A DNA stretch of 43,143 nucleotides from CAYWMD01 sp964458575 (GTDB taxonomy: Bacteria; Verrucomicrobiota; Verrucomicrobiia; Limisphaerales; JADLHS01): assembly GCA_964458575.1 (NCBI GenBank), contig CAYWMD010000055.1, forward strand, positions 1 to 43,143. Reading direction: 5' to 3'. Numbering within the stretch: the first letter of the stretch is position 1; each line of letters starts with the position of its first letter. The translations under genes were made by a program, and so were the position numbers. This document shows positions 12,101 through 18,165 of the stretch, one piece after another. The notes beneath the pieces were generated by a model that did no database searches, was not told the DNA's origin, and saw only the letters and a list, made by a program, of their open reading frames with translations.

Positions 12101-12336
12101 AGGAATTTGTCCCCGACCCGCCAATGCTCGTGATGCAGGGATTGACCGAATCAAACACGCCACTGCTGGTCTATGGCCGGCGCGGAAGCAATTACATTCT
12201 CGAAGCGACGACGGATTTGTCGGGCGCGGGCGGCTGGGTCGTCGTGACGAATGTGACCTCCACAAATGCGTTCAACTTCTTCAAACCGGCTCGTGGCACT
12301 AACAAAATGGTGCTCTTCCGCGTGCGGCGGCCGTGA
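181..12336 (+). CDS. Giant secreted repeat protein with Ig, CARDB, Calx-beta and cadherin-like modules
   Basis: About 4050 residues. GGAGG at 169-173 is 7 bases from the ATG at 181, so I prefer this start to the in-frame ATG at 175. A signal peptide ends near residue 40 (AATGLQA). Next comes an autotransporter-passenger-like start (W-x-N-W), then six repeats of about 160 residues (roughly 185-1040) rich in NRGT, LEN and GGxR words, consistent with a beta-helix. An Ig-like domain follows (about 1200-1280), then three CARDB-like domains (1285-1643), four Calx-beta-like repeats (1646-2058) and a fourth CARDB (2061-2180). After these are a Cys-rich stretch (2700-2885), an FN3-like domain (3480-3575), two cadherin/Ig-like domains (3580-3772) and a cohesin-like domain (about 3775-3895). 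The tail resembles other verrucomicrobial extracellular proteins. There is no PEP-CTERM motif, LPxTG or outer-membrane barrel. A role in adhesion or the cell envelope is inference; no catalytic motif was seen. Confidence 0.9.
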   Translation: MSRFPFACPGGTFRRFLTREAKPCFVAAVALLAATGLQAATITWTGAGADSFWHNSTNWSGGVLPGPADDVTISLAGASVVFSQGTNTVRSVTCSRPLTLSGGALTVTNGFNLNNIVFTFTGGTLDVTNLATVTGGTTALKDGQIVGQLKVVNGNLTFSNNAAATGTVVFNGSNNRLNSDVPPGMLLWVQGGGSSTGELDITNNVVNRGTILLQTTVSTFASGLDVSAGAMLINETNGTIQVRPGTGGTRPLDGWLENRGTILVESNTTFTVQGTTPRWTQKAGLVQGLGEFRLSGGRVDFEGGRLEGVVRAFNSFITVSNSVSEASTLRVIGNTGVLGGNHSPLVTLWVEGGGSSTGELNITNTVVNRGTILLETSTSTFNSVLDVNAGAVLLNGTNAVIQANAGTGGLRTITGYLENHGILRGNTELSFQNGTFDFRYGRIEGLVRFTSSFLKVAGSVTEISTVRAIGSTCVLGGNESPAVTIWVEGGAASTGELDVTNNVVNRGTILLETSTSTFESRLGIGSGARLTNDVGGLIRASAGTGGTRSITGTLENFGTVRANTSVIFTVQALVQRAGVVLGEGECRLTGLFDFRGGQLIGTVRANGGYIAVADTVTQVSTLSVVGGTGVLASNASPSVTLWIEGHPSFGAAGNLTVTNNTFNRGTLLLDVTTAGGYSSTLTVNSGVVLTNLTNGVIQANLGPGGARTFSGELENWGTVVAGTNLTFTIPGRLRQMAGVLRGDGTLVKQGGVFEFNGGRLEGNVRMNGSFICVADTVSEASTISVVGGAGILASNASPAVTLWIEGHPSYGSVGTLTVTNNTFNRGTILLDVTTAGGYASELTVNAGVVLTNATNGVIQASVGPGGARTFNGELENRGTVRATSNATFTVNGRLRQAAGVLRGDGTLLKQGGIFEFNGGRLEGQIRAHGAFIAVADTMSEPSTLLVTGSSGVLASNASPAVTLWIDAGPAYGSSGLLNVTNRAVNRGTIRLEVTAPGGYSSEMAVGAGAVLVNATNGVIEANVGPGGPRTISGSVTNQGLLSLDGVTLNLTTGPFVNDVPGLITGTGAISFSGNIFTNHGTVSPGASPGILSFSGNYIQSAAGRLNIEINGTTEGTNYDRLAVTGAATLDGTLNVTVAEEYLPAISNTFSVLTFTSRNGDFANYNGLDFYTNRALVANFTGTALNLVTVSATNQTFTVPTIVSQPTSKTVVSGQPATFNVTAAGTRPFSYQWRFNGTNLAGATSSILALSNVQTNQAGDYRVVVTNLAGSVTSSIAVLTVQPISDLIITDLIVPTNVFAGQPVALNWRAINQGSQTAPAPWTESVGISTNASGVPETGLASFTFTNSLGAGQSLVRTQTVNVSGGLDGEFYWVFHTDIHNQVVEQVNETNNTTVSTSSVRVRSPDLQPTAVAPASSSAVLGQSLAVSWISTNAGSAPVSAPWSDRVYLGTLSNNLSGALPLAISTVSNVPLAAFGLATNSANVTLPLSGSWLPGNYFLLVSVDYANAVAEFAETNNLRSAPLTLTLPPLPDLAAVNVLAPSNALPGQTVALAWSTTNRGSLAITGWSETIYLVTNSTGAGLLEITTFEFTNTLAPGGFVTRTQNVTVPIASPLGNSWFAVLADSRDDVFEGIETNNLGVAQSPTDIPAVLTLQLSAAQISEAAAQPIQATVTRNGSRASPLLVTITNNDSTELIAQTNVIILAGQASVSFNVFALPDGVVDGPQTVQISAVAASFSNAVASVTVLDSDLPHLAVTVTNIAFEGAALTAKVSRDAGTNTAVVVNVTSSNPGRLMPTTPVTIPVNQFSTNITLYAVDDLLVQIPLTNTITVSAANHVNGSTEVVVLDNDLPVVTLSLAATNVSENAGPQATIATLQRSPVTATPIYVELMSTNPGALLVPSLVTIPASEASASVPVAAVNNDLLDGPKLAEVRFWVKTSAFGSRVAEGAPVLVTVTDDEGPALKLTLAQSLVPEGASPATIATVSRNTGTNSSLLVNLASSNTGEATVPVSVTIAAGATATNFNVTTPTDGFFDSNKVVTISASAAGFASASAPLTVTDVNQPDLVIQSISAPTNAETEAFVSLGYTIRNQGLSAMASNTLVQRIYLSRDPVVGDDLLMGEYSFNGALPAGPPFGQTFSVRLPQEAGDYWVIAETDVQNAVAEILEDNNRRISASPIHVTAAYDAVVSTTLQSAPANTPVPLTGQAFKPGSIPAPFVLVNIHINVRGLHRVISALTDFAGNFSTTWQPLPGEAGFYEIGAAHPGFTNAPAQDSFALYGMNAVPASPTVTLMGQGVVTGAVDIVNSGDLALNSVSAQVLSPPGNLNFNVSMPTNFIPGLGSSPLTYTINSTDGLAAQGVVAVRLTSAEGATLDVPFSVTVKPLTPQLEVTPSQLVRGMKRGVQTMASFVVTNVGGAASGPITVSLPSLDWLSVASANPLPSLAPGEGASVSLQLTPPTNMPLTAVTGNLLLGAGGNVTAMPFEFRALSESKGDLRVTASDEFTYYAVGAPKVTNAVAVLRDAVSGVVVTNGVTGTNGEWFTAQLPEGYYELEVTAEKHTAYKGTHLLLAGVTNDIGAFMSRQTVRYTWTVVPTEIEDRYKIVVNTEFEANVPAPVVTIEPAVIDLADLEDEMQVDLKIENHGLIAAEDFELQFDEHESVVFEPLVSRLGTLPAKSTFTVPLKIRRVSAAILGGPRKNAINNVGACFATGRGIDHFQCGPFFNVQVTTISFPNAASCISEVIRTIYDWFPGGGGVVLPPRRGECQNCYVDPVRRYYGYYSSSGGGSRLLDLLLAAIYQATPALAVPNLCDPDCLSSLIPALIGCFGPEDDGPDPCPENVGNCLPPLLAHPSEATVTDCMAEGLTCWFDYAKKNPAVECLFDLLSACAPQEEEAAGPAKGKKVGKRSFSGPYAGLIGTLQTRVDRVVAVNDFYLKFLGDAVWRDTPDQNLVKSFFGQFNAVIAAGSDAGKTISAAELAGLLAEPLPTGATSVHVNHAAERWNRSVSYWNAGIFNLAQVPNGDSTDFLALDQLHTASVAATNAIHENQLEGFSSLAASLIAAKQDIADAISEGSGGTCAKVKLRLDQEAVMSRDAFKATLEIDNREGRPLENLYVTLGVLDSAGNDASALFSIRAPELSGVSGTNGNGSLADDQIGQITWTLVPTVDAAPTNSTQYFVSGGLNYIVNSNAVSIPLSPATITVRPSPRLVVNYFHQRDVFSDDPFTDEVEPAIPFSLGVMVQNRGQGTAKNFHITSAQPVIVENEKGLLIDFKIIATEVAGQNLQPTLTADMGDIGPGTNAIARWLLTSTLQGLFIDYSASFEHVDGLGNPKLSLIDEVNIHEMIHVVQAAGAFADGRPDFLVNDVPDIHDFPDTIYLSGGATNHVEAVTNGVIIGTLSPGNLQVQLDAPLPGGWSYLRVPDPADGDYRLVGVMRSDGAVIGVETNAWVTDRTFRGLGKKPVRENILHIFDYNSTGTYTLTYALLPQPDTTLPTSAVVALPAESASVIPLAWSGADNVGVAGYDIYVSENGGAFTRWLERTINTGAIYQGLLSNNYAFYSVAMDQAGNREAAPATPDAATTVTRTNHAPVLTAITNRTIVEGATLSVSLTVSDADGDAVTLSLGSGAPAGVSINSQTRILTWATGEAHGPSTNNITVIARDNGLPQLSASQSFTVVVLESNLPPSLVPISGTSVAEGQLLSFTAVASDLDLPPQPLAFSLAGAPLGATIDSGSGLFTWTPGDTQGGVTNLIKVIVTDNPGSGPGLSVTQAFSVVVLDTQPDFRVNIGTTQLLAGAGANLPFTLHSGLDLTNVQWVLAINNGRLQNLALQDIAPAVGSADFQPFGSNRYTVRFNSQAGGFLQGNLLLARVGFDTGTNEHSAISHLAVESLAGSRASAVGPINSAGGKGRVFIVGLEPLLDARADNGQFRLALYGQPGSSFQLSYVTNLANTNWLVALQTPQTNLVQEFVFPTTLPQAFYRAEEFVPDPPMLVMQGLTESNTPLLVYGRRGSNYILEATTDLSGAGGWVVVTNVTSTNAFNFFKPARGTNKMVLFRVRRP
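733..3300 (+). repeat. Six tandem in-frame repeats (about 161 codons each)
   Basis: Units begin with the codons for V-T-L-W-[VI]-[ED] at 733, 1216, 1627, 2095, 2578 and 3061. Spacings are 483, 411, 468, 483 and 483 bases, so three intervals are exactly 161 codons. Unit 2 has lost 24 codons and unit 3 has lost 5. Units 4 and 5 are the most alike. The sixth is cut short and runs into a passenger-terminus-like segment. Confidence 0.9.
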
Positions 12337-12356
12337 TGCCTGCGGTTGGCACGCGA

Positions 12357-13052
12357 TCAATTCATGAGCTTGTAACCCACGCCGTGCACGGTGACGACGT
12401 GTTTGGGTTCGTCGCCAGTGTCCCCGAGTTTCTTTCGCAATTGCACGATCACCTGGTCCAGCGTGCGTGTGGTGCCGAAGTAATTGTAACCCCAGACCTC
12501 GTTCAGCAATTTGTCCCGCGACAGCACGGCACCGACGTTCGCGTGGAAGAACTGGAGCAACTTCAGTTCTTTCGCGGTCAATTCCTCGGTTGACCGGCCG
12601 CGTGTGACCTGGAACGTCTTCGGATCAATGGTCGCGTCGCCGATCCGGAACGGGGTTTCGCTGTTCCCGGCGGGTGCTTTCGTCGCACCGCTGCGGCGAA
12701 GTAACGCGTGAATCCGCGCGAGCAATTCGCGCAGGCCAAACGGTTTGGTGACGTAGTCGTCGGCGCCAAGGTCGAGCCCGACCACCTTGTCAATTTCCTG
12801 TCCTTTGGCCGTGAGCATCAGGATGGGGGTGGCCACCTTTTTCGCGCGAAGCTGTTTGCAGATGTCGTAGCCGCTCAAGCCGGGCAACATGACGTCGAGC
12901 ACAATGAGCGCCGGACGATGTTCGCCAAACGCGGTCAGCGCCTGGTCGCCGCGCGAACAGGTGGCGACTTCAAATCCGTCGCTTCGCAACACTTCTTGCA
13001 GTCCCAGCAGGATGTGCTGGTCATCTTCGACAACGAGAATTTTGGTTTTCAT
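12357..13052 (-). CDS. OmpR/PhoB-family response regulator
   Basis: This is a 231-residue DNA-binding response regulator. The receiver domain occupies residues 3-115, with acidic pocket E9/D10/D11, phosphoacceptor D53 in VLDVMLPG and the conserved K103 in TKPFG. A linker leads to a winged-helix domain (about 135-231) with the typical RDKLLNEVWGY and TVHGVGYKL segments. The length is normal for the family. AGGAGAGG lies about 10 bases before the start codon, inside the end of the kinase gene, and only 4 bases separate the two genes, so they form a two-component operon. The gene converges on the giant secreted-protein gene with about 20 bases between the ends. The stimulus and target genes are unknown. 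Confidence 0.95.
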   Translation of the reverse strand: MKTKILVVEDDQHILLGLQEVLRSDGFEVATCSRGDQALTAFGEHRPALIVLDVMLPGLSGYDICKQLRAKKVATPILMLTAKGQEIDKVVGLDLGADDYVTKPFGLRELLARIHALLRRSGATKAPAGNSETPFRIGDATIDPKTFQVTRGRSTEELTAKELKLLQFFHANVGAVLSRDKLLNEVWGYNYFGTTRTLDQVIVQLRKKLGDTGDEPKHVVTVHGVGYKLMN

Positions 13053-13056
13053 GGTG

Positions 13057-15075
13057 TCAATGCCTCTCCTCGTCCGATGGGGAGGGAGATGGGGTGAGGG
13101 GCAATCGCAACGTGAAACAACTGCCTCCGCCTTCGCGCGGTTGGTAAACGACGTCGCCGCCGTGAACGCGCGCGATCTGCCGGGCCAGCGTCAGACCCAG
13201 GCCCGACCCTTGAATCCCGTTGCTCAATGAATCGTGCGCCCGATAAAACTGCTCGAAGATTTTTTCTTCGCAACCGTGCGGAACGCCAAGGCCGCGATCG
13301 AGAATCCTGACCTCCGCGCCGGCCGCTGAACCGTCAGCTCGCGCTACTTGCATCGTGATTTGCTTTTGCCCGTTGGAATATTTTTCTGCGTTGGAGAGCA
13401 GATTGACAATCACCTGCGACAGCGCATCGCCGTCCGCGCGGACGGGCAGGGGAGCGGACGGTAACTGGCAATCCAGCGTCACGCCGTTGTTCTCCAGGTG
13501 CGGGCGATAGGTTTCCGCGGTGTCACGCGCGATTTCGACCAGGTCGCAAACGGCAAAGTTGTATTTTTTGTCCCCGCGCTCCAGGCGCGAAAAGTCCAGG
13601 ACGTTGTTGATCAAGCGCGTGAGCCGCGCGGCTTCCGACGAGATGATGTTGAAATACGACCGTTGCTTGCTCGGGTCTTTCACGCGGCCTTCGGCGAGCA
13701 ACTCAGAAAACATGCGGATGGAGGTCAGGGGTGTTTTGAGTTCGTGGGAAACGTTGCTGACGAAATCGGTTTTTTGCCGCGCGAGTTTTAACTCCTGCTT
13801 CAAACAGTGCACGATGAGCCAGCTTCCCGCGCCGATCGCCAGCACGGCCACCAGGATCAACAAGCCAAGCGTCAGTTGGAGCGTGCGCGCGGATTGCTTG
13901 AGCTTTTCCGGATGGCGCAAATAGGCGGCGACCTCCCAATGCGGCAGCGCGTCGCCAATTTCCGAGGCAACGAAGGGGTGCTTCAGGTCGGTTTTAAATT
14001 GCTCCCGAAAGGTGGCATCGAGTCCGCCTTTTAACCGGACGCCGCCGGCACTTTCCAACAGGCCGGACAAGAGCGTGTCCGAGGCGGCAACGGCTTTTGC
14101 GTTATCGTCCAAAACCACCAGACAAATGTCATCGGGCAGGGTGGCCGCCGATTTTATCGCGGACCAAGCACGGGCTGGATTGTTCCGCGCGTTGTGCTGC
14201 GAATATCCTTCGTTTGATTTGGTCCGGCTGGTCGCCATAAGGCGGAGCATGCCGATGATGCGGTTCAAATCCAGTTGCGCGCCAAACACGAGTTGCGGGT
14301 CCTTTGCGAGCCGGTGCCAGAACATGAGCCGGAGTTTGTTCTGGAGAAAGCGCGCCACCATGCCGTCGGTCGCATCGCCGATGAGCTGTCGAAACTCGGC
14401 TTCCGTCGGCACGACTTTCGAGAAGTTGAAATTCTGCTCCTGGGAATAGTTTGGCTCGGACGACGCGGCGTTCAAGCTGGCCTGCTGCGCCGGGTTTACC
14501 TTGCGCGCCTGGATCTTCAAATTGTTTTGCGCGGCCGGCAACGGGGCCAAGGCTTGGTCTGACACGAGGGTTTGGTTCGCCGAGGCGATTTGCGGTGCTT
14601 CCAGTTGCTGCACCTGCGGGCGCGGGCTGTTGAGGTTTGCGGTTTTAGAGAAATCATTCCAATAAACCTCCACGCTTTCGCGGTTGGCGAGGAAACCGCC
14701 GTTGTCCACGCAGAACATCCGCGCTTCCGGCCGGGTCGCTGGCGATGGACAAAGCAGATTGCCGGAAAGTGTAACGCAAAAGCCCACGTCGGCCAGTCGC
14801 CAGGCCTCGCGCAATCGCTCGTCGAACGCTGCGGCCATGCTGCGCGGGTGTTCGTTGGTCACCAGACTTTCGACGAGCAGATTGAATTCACGCTGCTGCT
14901 CGGCGAGGTAATCGTTGATCTCCTTGGCGAACGCATCAGTCAGGCCTTGGCAGAGGAGCGATTGCTGGCGTTCCAGCACCAGTTGCTGGTCGCGCAACGA
15001 ATGGATCGCCAGCCAGGCCAGCACGAGGCTTGGCACGAACACGGCCAACACAAACACCAGCGCAACTTTTTTCAT
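13057..15075 (-). CDS. Membrane-bound sensor histidine kinase
   Basis: This is a 672-residue kinase. I chose the ATG at 15075 because it is followed at once by a membrane segment (residues 4-24). The reading frame continues upstream, but that part overlaps the neighbouring gene and looks non-coding. A large sensor region of about 375 residues lies between the two membrane segments, with a coiled-coil-like start and a low-complexity Q/N/P-rich middle. The second membrane segment is near 400-420. The HisKA domain has H444 in SHELKTPLTS. The ATPase domain shows the N box (NLLSNAEKYS), the G1 box (DRGLGVP) and the G2 box (GSGLGLTLA). It would phosphorylate the response regulator encoded immediately downstream. 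I do not recognise the sensor domain. Confidence 0.92.
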   Translation of the reverse strand: MKKVALVFVLAVFVPSLVLAWLAIHSLRDQQLVLERQQSLLCQGLTDAFAKEINDYLAEQQREFNLLVESLVTNEHPRSMAAAFDERLREAWRLADVGFCVTLSGNLLCPSPATRPEARMFCVDNGGFLANRESVEVYWNDFSKTANLNSPRPQVQQLEAPQIASANQTLVSDQALAPLPAAQNNLKIQARKVNPAQQASLNAASSEPNYSQEQNFNFSKVVPTEAEFRQLIGDATDGMVARFLQNKLRLMFWHRLAKDPQLVFGAQLDLNRIIGMLRLMATSRTKSNEGYSQHNARNNPARAWSAIKSAATLPDDICLVVLDDNAKAVAASDTLLSGLLESAGGVRLKGGLDATFREQFKTDLKHPFVASEIGDALPHWEVAAYLRHPEKLKQSARTLQLTLGLLILVAVLAIGAGSWLIVHCLKQELKLARQKTDFVSNVSHELKTPLTSIRMFSELLAEGRVKDPSKQRSYFNIISSEAARLTRLINNVLDFSRLERGDKKYNFAVCDLVEIARDTAETYRPHLENNGVTLDCQLPSAPLPVRADGDALSQVIVNLLSNAEKYSNGQKQITMQVARADGSAAGAEVRILDRGLGVPHGCEEKIFEQFYRAHDSLSNGIQGSGLGLTLARQIARVHGGDVVYQPREGGGSCFTLRLPLTPSPSPSDEERH

Positions 15076-15118
15076 CGCACGCTTTCGCCACCGACAGAAT
15101 ACACCGGCCGGCGCCGGC

Positions 15119-16537
15119 TTAAAACACGGAAGATGAAAGCCGCGCGCCGGCCGTCCCGCTGCCTCCCGCCGCGGTTTTGCCCGCTTCCTGCAACAGCGTC
15201 CAGGCGAGCTGATTGAACTTTGTGTCCGGCGATTGGCTGATGAGCCGTTGGTAAGCGGGCAGGCCGAAGCGGCCCAGCTTCTTGAATTCAGCGACGACCG
15301 CGGCGCGGGCTTCAACGTCGCCGGCGTTCGCCTTCGTCAACTCCTCGCGCAGCCGGCTTTCCCGGTCCGGCGTCAGGACTTCCGCCCGGCCCACCATGAC
15401 GCGGACCAATGCGTCCGGTTTCGGCTGAATGTCCATGGGCAAAGTCTCGTCCGTCCATCTGCGCGGCAGGAGGTAAAGCACGCGCACCCCTTCGTCCGCG
15501 AACCAGGACTCGCGCCAGGTGGACACCATCGCCCGGGCCTCGCGATCGAACAGCCCGGCGCGCACCAGCGCGGATTGCATCGCTGTTCCGATTTCCTTTT
15601 TGAATGCGTCCGTTCGCGATGAACCGGCATTTGCCGGCGGCGAACTGTTCCCGGGAAATTCCCTTTTGGCACCGGGTGCAAGTGATTCGAGCAGCGTCCA
15701 ACGCCCGGATCCGTCGCGGACGTTCAGCAGAAACAGACTGGCCAACGGTTCCAGGCCGCAGTTCTCGACCGTGACGGCTCCCGCCGCGCTGGCAGTGAGT
15801 TTGAACGGTGTTTCAAAGCTGCCTGCGCCGCGATAGAAGAGGAATTTGTCGTGCTCGGTGATCCGATCTGAATTCGTTGGGGCGAGCGCGCTGACGCGCA
15901 GAAAATCCGCGTCCGTTTCGCGCGCGGCGAAGTAATGATTGCCCGACTTCTCGAAGGAAATCATCGCGGCAACCCCGGCGTGTTGCTTTGCCGGCAGCAC
16001 GCGCACATCGGACCAGACAATGCGACTGTCCGCGACGGCGTGCTGCGGCAGGAGCGAAGCGAACGTGAAGGTGGGCTTGACGCCGGCTTTGTGCGCAACA
16101 CTGTCCAATTGCGCAATCACGGGCGGCTGCTTCTCGACGGCGGGCCCGATCTGCCGGGCCTGGGGATACCATTCGGTGATGAAGCCCTTTGGGAATTTCA
16201 CCGAAACGTTCGCGGTGATTTCCTCATCCGAGTAAAAGTATATCACCGGCGTTTCCATTCGTTGGAGTGTCGCCAAGCCGCCTTTGCCAAATGCCATTTG
16301 GGCGGATACGCGATTGTAGCCCGGATGCGACCAATCATAGACGAACTTCGGCAACCCGGCGGTCTCGAGCGGACGCCAGCTCATCAGAACGCCATCGGCG
16401 CCCTGGACGGATGTGAATGTGCCCCATTCATGCACGACCAGGCCGTGCGTGGCAGGCGCGGGAGCATCCGGGCTGGCGGCGTGACTGAAATGAGTTGCGA
16501 CCAGTGTCGCAATGATGCCGGCAAGAATTGTTTTCAT
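15119..16537 (-). CDS. Secreted protein of unknown function (HEWGTF motif)
   Basis: This is a 472-residue protein with a clear signal peptide (MKTILAGIIATLVATHFSHA, cleaved after A20 or A21). The mature protein begins with a conserved-looking VHEWGTFTSVQGADG segment, and VIYFYSDEE follows further on. Similar uncharacterised proteins are, to my recollection, frequent in Planctomycetes and Verrucomicrobia, but I cannot name a family. The C-terminal half is helical and charged. The ATG at 16537 places the signal peptide at the N-terminus. The gene lies 43 bases upstream of the histidine kinase on the same strand and may share its transcript. It could provide an extracytoplasmic input to that kinase, but this rests only on position. 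Confidence 0.85.
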   Translation of the reverse strand: MKTILAGIIATLVATHFSHAASPDAPAPATHGLVVHEWGTFTSVQGADGVLMSWRPLETAGLPKFVYDWSHPGYNRVSAQMAFGKGGLATLQRMETPVIYFYSDEEITANVSVKFPKGFITEWYPQARQIGPAVEKQPPVIAQLDSVAHKAGVKPTFTFASLLPQHAVADSRIVWSDVRVLPAKQHAGVAAMISFEKSGNHYFAARETDADFLRVSALAPTNSDRITEHDKFLFYRGAGSFETPFKLTASAAGAVTVENCGLEPLASLFLLNVRDGSGRWTLLESLAPGAKREFPGNSSPPANAGSSRTDAFKKEIGTAMQSALVRAGLFDREARAMVSTWRESWFADEGVRVLYLLPRRWTDETLPMDIQPKPDALVRVMVGRAEVLTPDRESRLREELTKANAGDVEARAAVVAEFKKLGRFGLPAYQRLISQSPDTKFNQLAWTLLQEAGKTAAGGSGTAGARLSSSVF

Positions 16538-16738
16538 GCCGCCAGTTTATGGAAAGGCGGCGGCGGGGTTGTCAGACGAAAGCGAATCGTTTGTAAAAGA
16601 ATTGTAAGGTGAGCGCGGCGTTTGGCGGGCTCTCGCGGCAGACGCATCGGCAAAGCACGCTCAAGAACGCATCACTGGAAATCGGCATCGCATGGCCGGC
16701 TTGACGCGTCCTTGCCGCAACGTACACATTCTCGTCCC

Positions 16739-18109
16739 GTGATCGGAGTGCTGAAAGTTGTTTCCCGCCACCGTTTGGTGGCCTTGGGTGTTTGTTTCGT
16801 CCTGGGCCTTGCGGGAATTGTTGTGTGGAGCCTTTGCCATCCCCGTCCGGACCTGCGAATTGCGGCCATTCGCAGGGCGGGCCAGCCCGTCACGCTGGCC
16901 GAACTTGATGCCTGGTATCCACGAATTCCCGATGCCCAAAATGCGGCGCTGGTTTACACCAACGCCTTTGCGTTGATGATGTTCACCGCGAGCGGCAACA
17001 CCAACCTGAGGCAAATTGCGAAGATTGAGCTCCCGCCAAGAGGACAGGTGCTGGCCGGCGAGGACAAAACTGAGCTTGCCAGCATGATTGCCAGCAACGC
17101 GCCCGCGCTGCGGCTGATAGACTCGGCGCGGGCTTTGACGGGCAGCCGATACCCGATTGACCTGAATCAGGGCCTGGTCACGTTGCTCCCGCACCTGGAG
17201 ACGGTGAGAGAGGCTGTGCGGTTGTTACTGGCCAACGCCATCCTGCAAACCGCCGACGGGGAGAATGAACGAGCGGTTCAATCACTCTTGAGCGCAATGC
17301 GCGTCGCCGGTTCCTTAAATTCCGAACCGCTCTCGATTTCTCAACTGGTTCGCATGAGCAGTTGGTCAATGATCGCCTCACATCTCGAAAACATCATGAA
17401 TGTGGCGACGCTGAACGAGGAACAACTCACCAGATTGCAGAAAGCAATGGCGGGGGCGGAACAACCGGCGGCGGCCGTTCGGGCATTGGCCGGTGAACGC
17501 GCGATGGACCTTGCCGTATTCGACGATCCCAAGTTTCGCGCCGTGTTGCTCTCCGACTGGTCGAATACCAATCCTCCGGCGTCGGAGCGTTTGAAGGCGG
17601 ACACGATTGTCACGCTGCTTCAAGTCACGGGACAGTTTGCAAATGATCGCGCCTACATGCTGGACACGTTGGCGACCAACATCACGGCCATCAGCTTGAG
17701 TCACCCGGAACAATTTCTGGCCGGCGAGCGCGGGGCTGCGATGTTTAATGCCGCGCCAAGCCGGTTTTACCTTTTCTCAAAACTTCTCCTGCCGGCCCTC
17801 TCCAGATTTCATCTGCGCGAGGCCGAACACGCGACGCGTATCCGTGTCGTGGAGACCGCACTGGCCATCGAGCGCTATCGCCTCACACATGACAACACCT
17901 TGCCGGCGACGCTCGATGACCTCGTCCCGGCATATTTGAAGACCGTTCCGACTGATCCTTGCGACGGACGATCATTGCGGTTCAAGAAATCGGACCAGGG
18001 TTACGTGGTTTATGGCATCGGCGCGGACAAGACCGATGACGGTGGCTTGGAACGGAAAAAGGGCGGCGGCGCGTCGAACTATGACGTCACCTTCATCATG
18101 GTGAAATGA
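16739..18109 (+). CDS. Single-pass membrane protein with pseudopilin-like C-terminal segment
   Basis: About 456 residues from the GTG at 16739. The frame is open upstream to a TTG at 16622, but that part is arginine-rich and would bury the membrane segment, so I prefer the later start. No good ribosome-binding site distinguishes the two. A membrane segment covers residues 13-31 (LVALGVCFVLGLAGIVVWS), followed by a long helical extracytoplasmic region. The last 90 residues (VVETALAIERYRLTHD, then LDDLVPAYLKTVPTDPCDG and VVYGIGADKTDDGG) resemble the C-terminal half of type II secretion pseudopilins, including a DDGG calcium-site-like end. Proteins of this design are common in Planctomycetes and Verrucomicrobia and have no known function. 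The gene converges on the prepilin-like gene. Confidence 0.75.
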   Translation: MIGVLKVVSRHRLVALGVCFVLGLAGIVVWSLCHPRPDLRIAAIRRAGQPVTLAELDAWYPRIPDAQNAALVYTNAFALMMFTASGNTNLRQIAKIELPPRGQVLAGEDKTELASMIASNAPALRLIDSARALTGSRYPIDLNQGLVTLLPHLETVREAVRLLLANAILQTADGENERAVQSLLSAMRVAGSLNSEPLSISQLVRMSSWSMIASHLENIMNVATLNEEQLTRLQKAMAGAEQPAAAVRALAGERAMDLAVFDDPKFRAVLLSDWSNTNPPASERLKADTIVTLLQVTGQFANDRAYMLDTLATNITAISLSHPEQFLAGERGAAMFNAAPSRFYLFSKLLLPALSRFHLREAEHATRIRVVETALAIERYRLTHDNTLPATLDDLVPAYLKTVPTDPCDGRSLRFKKSDQGYVVYGIGADKTDDGGLERKKGGGASNYDVTFIMVK

Positions 18110-18165
18110 TGAACGAGACGATGATCTTCCCCGCGCAACGACCTTGATCGGGGAGGGCGGCCTTC

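Noticed and set aside
15076..15315. 80-residue N-terminal extension of the histidine kinase
   Set aside because: It overlaps the neighbouring gene and would place basic low-complexity sequence ahead of the first membrane segment.
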